Positions 7,460 to 15,537 of a stretch of DNA of 15,537 nucleotides are shown one piece after another. This stretch comes from Cylindrodendrum hubeiense (Eukaryota > Ascomycota > Sordariomycetes > Hypocreales > Nectriaceae). The notes below the pieces were generated by a model. The model ran no database searches and was not told where the DNA came from. It was given only the letters and a program-made list of their open reading frames with translations. The number at the start of each line of letters is the position of its first letter. The first letter of the stretch is position 1. The stretch is taken from contig JAANBB010000683.1 in assembly GCA_014621425.1 (NCBI GenBank), forward strand, positions 1-15,537, given 5' to 3'. Position numbers and translations under genes: made by a program.

Positions 7460-10400
7460 ATGGACACCCAGACCACTGCGGCCGAACCCCAACATTCTTA
7501 CCCTCCTAGCCCCTGGACCACGACATCAACGACATCCACGACGACTACGACGACGAGAGCTACGACCCCAACCCCGAGCAGCCATAGTGCTCCCGACGGC
7601 TCGCTCGCCGACGCGGCTGCTGCCCAGTTCCAGCCCCATATAGATTTCTTCCCCTTCCTCCTCCCCCAGCAGTCCAATATCTACCACGCTCAGCTCCTCC
7701 ACTACAACAAGCTCATCTCGCCCGCTCGGGGAGGTGGTCTGCAAACGCCACCGCCCGTTCCCGTCGTCTCCGCCCCTCACATCCAAGCCGCGCCCCGGTC
7801 GCGATCTTCGAGCAAAGTGTCACTGAAGGACGGCTCAGCCGGCAAAGGAAGCACAGGAGGAGGAGGCCATGGGAGCAGGTCACATCAGAACTCAGACAAG
7901 AGCCGCACGGTCATAGCCTCCAAGGAGGTTCCGCCCAAGATGGCTCCCAAGCAAGCGGCCGACCTGTCAAGGAATCTGCCGCGCCGACCAGCACCCTCCC
8001 AGGGGCAGTCCCACTCTAGCTCCGTGCCCTCTACCCCCCATCAACACGCCCGTCAGTTCTCTTTCGAAGATCGCGAGCCCTCACCCACCGCCACCAACAA
8101 CCATTCCCCCCGCTCCGCCTACTCCGAGACCAACAGCACTCTGCCGTCGCTGCGGCCCTTGCCCCCTCGGTTAGGAGGATGCAAATACGAGACTGCTCAG
8201 ATAAATTCGAGAAGGAGGATACCGTACTCTGTCGGCAATGACCGTCTCGAGAAGCTGGACTTGCGAACGGTCAAGAGCAAGCTGACCGAAGAGGATGAGC
8301 GGAAATTGGCTACTGATATGCGGGAAGTCTTCGACCGACTCCTACCCACCGATTCGGTCGAAGAAAACCGCAAGAAGTTGGTGCTGAAGCTTGAGAAGAT
8401 TTTCAATGATGAGTGGCCGGGACACGACATTAAGGTGCATCTCTTTGGCTCTTCTGGTAACCTGCTTTGTTCGGATGACTCGGATGGTTCGTTGATCCTG
8501 CGCTACGCACAACCTCCATTTTAGATGAGTTCTAACATGTTTCTAGTCGATATTTGCATTACAACCCCGTGGCATGATCTGGAGGGTGTCTGTATGATCG
8601 CTGACCTCCTAGCACGACGTAAGTACCATTCCCATGTTTCTAATTTCGGCAGAGCTGATAAACAACTCAGAGGGGATGGAGAAGGTGGTGTGCATTTCCG
8701 CAGCCAAAGTACCAATTGTCAAGATCTGGGATCCTGAATTGGGCCTTGCTTGCGACATGAATGTCAACAATACCCTCGCATTAGAGAATACCCGCATGGT
8801 TCGGACATACGTGGAGGCCGATCCCCGAGTTCGGCAATTGGCGATGATCATCAAGTACTGGACACGGAGGAGGATAGTGAATGATGCTGGTGAGCCCCCA
8901 TGGCCTGTTTACCGTGTTGCAATACTAACGACCAAACAGCTTTTGGTGGTACTTTGAGTTCTTACACTTGGATCTGCCTGATTATTGCCTTTTTGCAGCT
9001 TCGGAACCCTGCCGTTTTGCCCGCCCTCCACCAGTCGCCACACAAACTGACCAAGCCGGATGGAGAAGTCAGCGACTTTGCGGACGACCTCAAGAAGCTC
9101 TCGGGATTTGGTAACAAGAACAAGTCTTCGGTGGCTGAGCTTCTTTTCCAGTTCTTTCGGTTCTACGCGCACGAGTTTGACTACGACAAGCACGCCCTGT
9201 CTGTGAGATCCGGGAAGCTGGTGACCAAGCTGGAAAAGAAGTGGCATTATGCTATCAACAACCAACTCTGCGTCGAGGAGCCTTTCAATATTTCTCGAAA
9301 CCTGGGCAACACTGCAGACGAGTACTCTTTTAGAGGCCTGCATATGGAACTTCGACGAGCGTTCGACCTGATCTCGACGGCAAAGTTGGAGGAGGCATGC
9401 GAACAGTACGTTTTTCCCAAGGAAGAGGAGCGGGTGTGGACGCGACCGCCACCTCAGTCTAGACCCGTTTTGTTACGGAGCTCGTCGCAGACTCACTCGG
9501 GCCGCGGAGGGCGGGGCAACCATCGCGGAGGAGGACGACACAACAACAACTTCCACCGGAACAACGGGAACCCCAACCGACGAGCGTCGTCAAGTGTTCC
9601 GACTTATGACGCCAACAGCATGTTTATTCAGCCGGTCAGCATGCCACAGGACATGCAGTGGTATCAAAATCCGCAGTTTCAGTTCCAGTATGCGCAGCAG
9701 GATCTCATGACACAGATGGCCTACCATCAGCAGCAACTGCAAATGTATGCTCAGTCCCCAGCATTTATGCAACATCAGGCTATGGGTCAGCAGCAGAGGA
9801 TGTCGACCAACACAGCCTCTGGACAGCAGCAGGCATCAGACCGCTCCAGGACCAACTCGTTCGACAATGCGCCGCTTAGCGCGCCTCTCCGACCCGAACT
9901 GTATGCTCTTTATGGCATGACCCTTGGCTCTCCGTTCTTCCCCCAAGCTGGCGCCGGTTACGGAACGTATCCTCCTTCGCCCGCAGCCACAAACGGTGCC
10001 ACTCAAGACTTCCGCCGCCCTCTCCAGCGATCAGTCGTGACCAATGAGACTGGAGTCTCTCAGTCGAGCAGCTCCCTGAGGTCACACTCTCAACCAGCGT
10101 CGCGATCCCCATCAGCCCAGCCTGCAGCGGGCTACTTCGGAAGCCAATCGATCAATGGTGTAGCCAGTGCTTCGTCAAGAAACGCCAATGGAGTCTCAGT
10201 CTCAAACTTCATGCCCGACGAGGGCGATTCGGACGAAACACCCAAGGCGCACACTGACTCACCACAATCGGAAGAGGGCAAGTATTCTTCATTCTACTTG
10301 AGCGAAAACTCAAGTCCTAGCAAGAAGTCTCCACAGCCGCAGCAGGCTCCGAATGGTATCGCATTCAGCGACTTGGCGAAAGAGTCATCCGGCCCGGGGC

Positions 10401-11467
10401 GACGCCGGCTATCAACAGATCAGCATCCTCAAACGATTCTCGATCGCAGGATGAGGAGGACATCGCGCTCGCCTTCGCCACTTGGGCATGCCCGAGCGTT
10501 CTCGACTGCCACGGCTTCGGCTCCCGCCACATCAGTTCCCTTCACTGGAAGCCAGAATAGAAATCACGCGCGTCCTCTAGTGGTGAATGGATCTGGTCTC
10601 AAGACAAGCATGACCAATACCAGTCCGCGCCAGCCTTCTGGGCCAGAGAGCATCGCGTCAGAAGATTCTACGGCATCCAGTTTCGAGAACTCTCTTCAGG
10701 TCAACACGGCCAATGTAGTGTCGAACTACCAAGCTGAAGGGCCCATCACCACACCCGTGGCTACTGCGGCCACACAGGAGACCTCGCCGACCCAAAGTGT
10801 CCCTGAACAAGCACCAGTGGTTGCAAATGGATCTGGCGCATCAGCGGTGACTCCTGTGGCCACTGCGCCACCTGAGGATCCTTCGTTCCGAGACCGCATT
10901 GCAATGATGAGCGCGTATTACATGAACTCGCCTCCAGTTGCTCAAGAACCAGCAGCTGCTGGAACCTCGCGCCTATCACCATCTACTCGACAGCGGTTAA
11001 TGTCTCGGCAACCTCAGAATGGGGTTATTGCTCCCCTCGACCTCGCCATTGCAGACCACCGCATTGACCAACCAGTTGGGCCCGAATTTTCGCATCTTTC
11101 TCCCGTGTACGAAAATCGGACACCATCTCCAACCGTCATTCGAAAGCCAGATGGTCCTCTGAAGCAGGAAAAGGGCGGCGCGCAGTCTAATGCGAAAGCG
11201 GGTCGGGGAGAAGCCTCGAAGACGACGGTAAAGCCAGAGGAGCGAACCCAAGAGGTTCAGAAACCCCAAAAGTCGCAGAAGCCGACCACCCAGGCGCAAC
11301 GTGTGAATGGGTCAAAAGAAAATGGCCACGTTCGTGGTGCAAAAAGCGAGACTGACGGAGGATGGCAAAAGGCCGGTAAAGGAAAGAAAAAGGGTGCAAA
11401 CGGAATCGTCCAGCAAGGAGCCAGCGAACAGCTTCCTAAGCTTGAATCGGAACGAAAGGGCGGTTAA
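7460..11467 (+). CDS. cutA: Cid1-family terminal RNA nucleotidyltransferase, CutA-like (four exons)
   Basis: Exons 7460-8486, 8547-8618, 8671-8889 and 8940-11467 join in frame to 1281 residues. Residues 1-250 are a Ser/Pro/Thr-rich, disordered tail with a Thr run (20-32) and a hydrophobic DFFPFLLP motif (62-69). The polymerase-beta-like catalytic domain starts near 254: G330-S-S, metal-binding D342-V-D344 and third aspartate D395 (ACDMNVNN). GTLSSYTW (443-450) and the PAP-associated region (about 504-530) follow. EEPFNISRNLG (552-562) holds the nucleotide recognition site. An RG/RGG patch (627-639), a Gln/Met/Tyr-rich segment (about 661-740), a long disordered tail and a basic Trp motif (GGWQKAGKGKKKG, 1246-1258) end the protein. 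The family adds untemplated nucleotides to RNA 3' ends. R559 stands where S. pombe Cid1 has UTP-selecting His336, which favours the CUCU-tagging CutA type. ATG 7460 is the first in frame after a stop at 7373. Family certain; subtype and symbol inferred. Confidence 0.92.
8487..8546 (+). other. Intron 1 (60 bp, phase 1)
   Basis: The donor is GTTCGT (weak), the branch site CTAAC at 8532-8536 and the acceptor TAG. Removal restores S-D-V-D-I-C-I-T-T across the junction, the catalytic signature of the family. The intron splits the valine codon between the two catalytic aspartates. Reading through gives a stop at 8522. Confidence 0.93.
8619..8670 (+). other. Intron 2 (52 bp, phase 1)
   Basis: The donor GTAAGT is perfect. 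A branch candidate CTAAT lies at 8640-8644 and the acceptor is CAG ending at 8670. The junction reads LLARQGMEKVVC, matching the family. An alternative CAG ending at 8652 would leave a 34-bp intron, too short, and add six residues. Confidence 0.88.
8890..8939 (+). other. Intron 3 (50 bp, phase 1)
   Basis: Donor GTGAGC, branch site CTAAC at 8925-8929 and acceptor CAG. The join gives RIVNDAAFGGTLSSYTW, continuous with the conserved PAP domain sequence. All three introns of this gene share phase 1. Confidence 0.93.
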
Positions 11468-12240
11468 TAGACGACCGGTTATAGAACGATGCTCATCGGC
11501 CAGCAATGCATGAATGACTGGGCTTCTTTTCCAACGACCCACCAGACACCCACCCACCCAAGCTTTACTCGGGTCCAGAGACTACTTGATTTACAACGTC
11601 GAATCGTGCTTTTCTTGGATAGGACGGACTGGCCATGGAAACCGTGCCTAGTCAGCCAGTGAGCGAGCAAGCAAAATGGGAGTGTACAGCAGGTCTCCCA
11701 GGTAAGGGTGGGAAGGGAGGGAGACTTGGACATTCTTCTGGATGTGTCCAAGCTGGGAGAAGATACGTGAGTGTAGCATGTGTGTACGATTGCGGCGAAC
11801 GATGATTGCGGCGGCTTCTTATCTCACATTGATAGTAGTGTGCGAGCCCAGATTGGCAAGGAATGAGGAGGGGATGATGGAGAGACGAATGGATGGCTCT
11901 GGAGGGACGGCGTTGGCGTCTTCTACACATGGCCGGGGAGGCGTTTATATATACACAGTTGCAATTGCGTTGAGGCAACCCATCTGGGAGGAAAGGAACA
12001 CCACTTATATCTCCTACAGGCTACAAAAGGGCATGGGGCAAAGCGGTATAGATGGATGTCAAAAGCATGGACAGATGTAACGGAGCACAAAAATGAGATA
12101 ACTGAAAGCTTTAAAGATGATTGATTGCATATGTGTCGTGTGATGCGAGAGATGAGAGAGTGGAGGTTGGTTAGGGCGGGCGGAGTGGGGGATCTAGAGG
12201 AGCCTAGTCAATGCTTGATTGACATAGGAATTAGTGATGG
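11468..12240 (+). other. 3' UTR and intergenic DNA after the nucleotidyltransferase gene
   Basis: This stretch contains no exact AATAAA. The + strand frame 11742-12080 opens with a non-ATG codon, encodes nothing recognisable, and is probably untranslated. An AT-rich patch (TTATATATAC near 11945) could take part in 3' end formation. I find no gene here. Confidence 0.5.
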
Positions 12241-12246
12241 CTCCGG

Positions 12247-12600
12247 TGACGGCAGATCAACCTACGTCAGCCTTTTTGTTTATCGATGACGTCGGCTTCT
12301 ATTGACTGTAGGTAATTGTCTCATAGCCCATGCTTTTTCCCTCCGGCCTCTTTCGCAGCGGGTGGCCTGACGATGCCGAAGTTCCGTCAGCATAGTCAGC
12401 ATCAGTCATACACCAATGGCGGCTTAGAAAGAACTATGTGATAGTTCTAGTGCCGAATGGGAGCCTAGCAAGATGCAAAGCGGCTGAAGGATGCCTTGAT
12501 GACATCGGGATACCGTCCAGATTGACGTTTAGCCTGTAATTAGGTGATGATGATTGATATGGAGAGCACGAGCGTGTGTATGGAGGAGGGGATGTATAAA
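12247..12600 (+). promoter_or_regulatory. Promoter of the MDR oxidoreductase gene
   Basis: TATAAA at 12595-12600 lies 129 bp before the start codon. Upstream is CCAAT at 12413-12417 (a CCAAT-binding-complex type site). Six TGACG half-sites occur on either strand at 12247, 12265 (reverse), 12287, 12368, 12385 (reverse) and 12523. The one at 12287-12294 is TGACGTCG, one base from a full CRE, and TACGTCA lies at 12263-12269. Fungal bZIP factors of the CREB/ATF type (for example AtfA/Atf1, stress regulators) bind such sites. This suggests stress-responsive control of the oxidoreductase. Confidence 0.6.
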
Positions 12601-12728
12601 GTTCGGTGTTGTCCCGGCCACACGAACAATAGGAGCTAATTCAGACCAACCTCTTGCCCACACATCAATACACACTCGACGCAGATCCTCCCCCTCTAGC
12701 GACTCACCATCCCATAAAACCACCCAAA

Positions 12729-13700
12729 ATGAGTATCCTCGCAGCCCAGGTCGCGGAATGGGGCTCCTCCCCGAAGGCTGTCCAGGTACCTTCGCCAGTC
12801 TCACCGACCGATGAGTCCACCGTCCAAATCCGCGTCCTCGCAACCGGCTTGCACCAACTCGTCCGCGCGCGCGCCGCAGGACTGCACTACACATCTGTCG
12901 CACTGCCACATACGCCCGGCGTGGACGGCACTGGAATCGACGTGAGCACTGGCAAGCAGGTCTACTTTAACACGCTGGGCTCAGGAACGGGAACCTTCGC
13001 CGAGATCGTCAATGTGCCACGGAGCAGCGTCGCCGAGCTGCCGAGCGGGGTGGATGCCGTGCAGGCAGCGGGGCTGATGAACCCCGTCATGAGCAGCTGG
13101 ATGGCGCTAACGCAGAGAGTCGACTTGGTCAAGAATGGCCAGAAGAAGGACTGGTCGTGCTTCATCTTGGGGGCGACAAGTGCAAGCGGCAAGTTGGCAA
13201 TCAAGGTCGCCAGGATTCTGGGAGCGACACGGGTTATCGGCGCTGGGCGGAACGAAGCTGCACTGAAGGCACTCGGCCTGGATGACATCGTCGTCCTGCA
13301 AGAAACCCCTACGGACACAGACTTTACCATCGCCGCCAACGTCGACGTGGTGCTGGACTACCTCTACGGCCCCTGGATCGCCGCGTACCTGGGATCGCCG
13401 ACGACGCGCGCGGGCACGACGCCGCTAACGTGGGTGTGCATCGGGTCGATGGCCGGCCTGGACGGCGTGGTGCCGGCGGCGGGGCTGCGGCAGCGGGACG
13501 TGTCGGTGCGGGGCTCCGGGCCGGGCGCGTGGAGCACGGAGACGCTGGACGGCGAGGCGGCGGGGATGCTGAAGGTGTTGGATGGTGTGCGCGAGGAAAG
13601 CATCCGCAAGGTGCGGCTAGAGGATGTGGAGGCTGAGTGGACGAGTAAGAGCAAGGGTAGGGTTGTCTTTGTGTTGGGGGATATCAAGGCGGAACTGTGA
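12729..13700 (+). CDS. MDR-family oxidoreductase, quinone-oxidoreductase type, intronless
   Basis: A 323-residue protein of the medium-chain dehydrogenase/reductase superfamily, expected to be a cytosolic NAD(P)H-dependent reductase acting on quinones or carbonyls; the substrate cannot be read from sequence. The N-terminal GroES-like domain includes LHQLVRARAAGLHY (41-54) and PGVDGTG (63-69). NPVMSSWMAL (118-127) marks the hinge before the Rossmann fold, whose nucleotide loop is GATSASGK (148-155), with GAGRN (171-175) after the second strand. Catalytic zinc ligands of alcohol dehydrogenases (the Cys and GHE motif) are absent and the only cysteines are isolated, so it is zinc-free. There is no signal peptide or membrane segment. 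ATG 12729 has A at -3 (CAAAATG); an upstream in-frame extension to 12654 lacks ATG and is rejected. No intron is present, and codons are strongly GC-ending, especially from 13380 to 13560. AATAAA follows the stop. Confidence 0.9.
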   Translation: MSILAAQVAEWGSSPKAVQVPSPVSPTDESTVQIRVLATGLHQLVRARAAGLHYTSVALPHTPGVDGTGIDVSTGKQVYFNTLGSGTGTFAEIVNVPRSSVAELPSGVDAVQAAGLMNPVMSSWMALTQRVDLVKNGQKKDWSCFILGATSASGKLAIKVARILGATRVIGAGRNEAALKALGLDDIVVLQETPTDTDFTIAANVDVVLDYLYGPWIAAYLGSPTTRAGTTPLTWVCIGSMAGLDGVVPAAGLRQRDVSVRGSGPGAWSTETLDGEAAGMLKVLDGVREESIRKVRLEDVEAEWTSKSKGRVVFVLGDIKAEL

Positions 13701-13769
13701 TGTGGTGGGATTTAGCACGGGAGGAACACACGACTAAATGTTGGAATGAGCCACGGTAGATTGCAAACA

Positions 13770-13775
13770 AATAAA
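13770..13775 (+). terminator. Polyadenylation signal AATAAA
   Basis: An exact AATAAA lies 70 bp after the stop codon of the oxidoreductase gene. The TATCTGTATATT tract that follows is AT-rich, as usual around fungal cleavage sites. Confidence 0.65.
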
Positions 13776-14121
13776 TCATATCTGTATATTGACAGCGAAA
13801 TTGTGTCAGGTAATTGCTCATCTGATTGCTTTGGGTTCGGTACCACATACCGGAGTATCCCCGAATTCTGAGTTCGTCATGTAATCGGTTGGTGGTTGAT
13901 GGCCTCCTCCGCCCCCAATCGGCTAGACATCCCGACAACACGCCGTCTCTGTCCCAAATCCTTGGGCCAAAAAATCCCCGATCCTGTCGGCCCCGGAAAT
14001 CTGGAATCGGAGTCCAGGGGTGCTGCGGGAGAGGCTGGGCCAGGTCTGTTGGTGGGCGGGACGCACACCGAGAATCTGGGGAATCAGCATCGTGTTTATG
14101 TGGAAGCCTGGAGGAGTTGCA

Positions 14122-14144
14122 GGGCGCGCGGGCTGGGGGGCGGG
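14122..14144 (+). other. Potential G-quadruplex motif
   Basis: Four G runs (14122-14124, 14130-14132, 14135-14140, 14142-14144) are separated by loops of 5, 2 and 1 bases. This fits the standard G3+ N1-7 pattern. Alternating CGCGCG lies in the first loop and again just after the motif. Confidence 0.6.
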
Positions 14145-14427
14145 CGCGCGCTTGGACAGGGCGAGCAAAGTCTGGGGTAAATCTCTGTGGCTGTGGACAC
14201 GGGAAGTTGAGGAATGGTAAGGAATGCGGGTTCTTGCTTGGTGTGAGACGTTGATCAACGGGTCTTTGTTTCCTTTTTTCCACTTGTATTATCGGTGCCT
14301 AATTTAGATATATTGGGGCGATGCGATGCTATTTTGGTGATAACTGAGCCCAGTGTCCCGTGTTCCTGAATGGAAGTTGATACATTCGTATCGGCAATAA
14401 TGAAACAGGGCGACTTAGGCATTGAGC

Positions 14428-14451
14428 GAATAACAATAAGAATAACAATAA
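14428..14451. repeat. 12-bp tandem duplication
   Basis: GAATAACAATAA is repeated twice without interruption, in an A-rich patch. Confidence 0.9.
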
Positions 14452-14824
14452 GTGGCGGAAACGCCAACCTAACAGGCAGCGCCCGCTCTGCCTGGTATAC
14501 GATGAATGCGCCTGAGCATGTGGTTGTTCTATTTCAGTGGTGAGGTGAACCGACCAGTGGCTATCCGAGAGTGTGAAACCGCCTGCGACACGAGGGTTCT
14601 GGGGGTTAGTGGCCGCTGCGTACCCATAGTGACCAAACGTCTGCGGGCGACTGCTGGTACGAAATTTACCTGGCTAGTTCGGGCTAGGACTCAGCTGACA
14701 GGCAGGCATGAGGTGAGAGCGAGATGTCGCCTCGGGAGATTGTAAGCGGCACGCTGATAGGGCTGACCAGCACGGGCATTGACTGTGACGAGGATGTGAT
14801 GGCGATCTGGCCAGGCTCAGACGA

Positions 14825-15537
14825 TATAAAGGCGTCTTTGGCGGCGATGCGTGCCATGGTGAACGATTGTCTCGTGACTGCTGCTCCTCTCCTCCATCTT
14901 TCGGCTTCCCCCGCAATCTCAACTCCCCTGGCCGCCGCTAGAGGTACAGGACGGTACCACGGCGGGACAGCACCAAACCGCACCACATTAAGATTGCAAC
15001 GGTTCCTCCTCCTCCGACCCGGCTTCTGCACACTTCCCGAGACAAGACAAGAACCCACAAAGGGCATTGTTTGTTCTCCACGGATATCGGGTTGGGTTTT
15101 ACGGCCTTCCTCTTCGGCTTGGCTGTCAATCGACACCACTAGACAACTAGACAACCCCCCTTCCCCGGCCTTGTCACCTGGGGTGCGCTTACTGTGCTGC
15201 CCAATTGCAAGACACTGTGTGCTGTCACCATTCCACAGGCTAACGGATACAGTACGAGGTTGGCCAAACCCCTGTCGACTCACTGTGTTTGGCACCCTTC
15301 CCTCGTCTCATTTCTCCCCTCCCCTCACTCTCACTCTTCAATCGTCTTCTTTCTCTCTCCCTCTTACACTCGCGTACACACATCCACGCCTCTTATTACG
15401 AATCACCACTTCTCCCCCCGGACCCAACGCCCTGTCACGGGAACCGAGGCCCATTCCGAAGGCCTGTCACGCCCTGTCCGACCCAGTGAGGACAAGCCTC
15501 GCCAAGTCGAGCCCCAGTCAAGACCCAGTCAAGACCC
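14825..15537 (+). promoter_or_regulatory. Probable promoter and long leader of a gene beyond the right edge
   Basis: TATAAA at 14825-14830 is followed by a stretch that has no ATG on the + strand from 14858 to the window end (680 bp), although CAT occurs about seven times there. A pronounced C/T tract spans roughly 15294-15370. Together these suggest transcription toward the right with a long scanned 5' UTR whose start codon lies outside the window. An alternative is a TSS near the C/T tract with the TATA match unrelated. An 11-bp duplication (CCCAGTCAAGA at 15513-15523 and 15524-15534) ends the window. Confidence 0.45.
15513..15534. repeat. 11-bp tandem repeat at the right edge
   Basis: Two exact copies of CCCAGTCAAGA are followed by CCC, possibly the start of a third cut off by the window end. 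A related CCCAGTGAGGA lies at 15482. Confidence 0.8.

Larger units (their letters stand above)
13776..14824. other. Intergenic stretch without a supported gene
   Basis: Frames up to 199 codons are open here on the minus strand (13684-14283), but several other frames are open at the same place. The translations are Pro/Ser/Arg-rich without recognisable motifs, and the longest runs back over the 3' end of the oxidoreductase gene. The stretch holds a G-rich segment at 14122-14144 and a 12-bp tandem duplication at 14428-14451. Confidence 0.5.

Noticed and set aside
6741..7509. Two overlapping + strand frames of 213 and 247 codons
   Set aside because: Both start at TTG and contain no suitable ATG start. 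They run through the C/T-rich leader, whose scarcity of purines removes stop codons. They are explained by composition.
8653..8670. Alternative acceptor of intron 2 (CAG ending 8652)
   Set aside because: It would make a 34-bp intron, below the usual fungal minimum, and insert six residues into a conserved segment.
11742..12080. Plus-strand frame of 112 codons after the nucleotidyltransferase
   Set aside because: It opens with a non-ATG codon, has no motif, and lies where the 3' UTR is expected.
12654..12728. 25-codon N-terminal extension of the MDR oxidoreductase
   Set aside because: There is no ATG in it; ATG 12729 has good context and gives the expected family N-terminus.
1..15537. tRNA, 5S rRNA, CRISPR or terminal-repeat transposon
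   Set aside because: I scanned for B-box-like GGTTCGANTCC, spaced identical repeats and long terminal or inverted repeats and found none convincing.

Overview
The window looks like nuclear DNA of a filamentous ascomycete (Pezizomycotina, possibly Sordariomycetes). The evidence is three short introns (50 to 60 bp) with fungal donor, branch (CTAAC) and acceptor signals, long pyrimidine-rich 5' leaders, an A at -3 of one start codon (CAAAATG), TATAAA boxes, an AATAAA signal, and intergenic CCTACCTAGGTA-type palindromes. There are no bacterial operons, tRNA or rRNA genes, CRISPR arrays or recognisable transposons.

Layout. Bases 1 to about 6.6 kb hold no gene I can support: mixed-composition DNA to about 3.9 kb, then GC-richer DNA to 6.7 kb with several short tandem arrays of 7- or 11-bp period. 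A long C/T-rich leader with almost no ATG (about 6.74 to 7.46 kb) precedes the main gene. That gene has four exons, 7460-11467, and encodes a 1281-residue Cid1-family terminal RNA nucleotidyltransferase. Its catalytic aspartates are complete, and it has an arginine where S. pombe Cid1 has its UTP-selecting histidine. This points to the CutA type, which adds CUCU tags to mRNA 3' ends. A 1.26 kb gap holds its 3' UTR and the promoter of the second gene: six TGACG half-sites, CCAAT and TATAAA. The second gene (12729-13700) is intronless and encodes a 323-residue zinc-lacking MDR oxidoreductase of the quinone-oxidoreductase type, followed by AATAAA. The last 1.8 kb is intergenic and ends in what looks like the promoter and a long ATG-free leader of a further + strand gene beyond the right edge.

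The two genes point the same way but have separate promoters, and nothing in the sequence links them functionally. The most interesting element is the tailing enzyme: its specificity residue, the intron that splits its DxD motif, and its leader uORF. I see no undescribed multi-gene system here.
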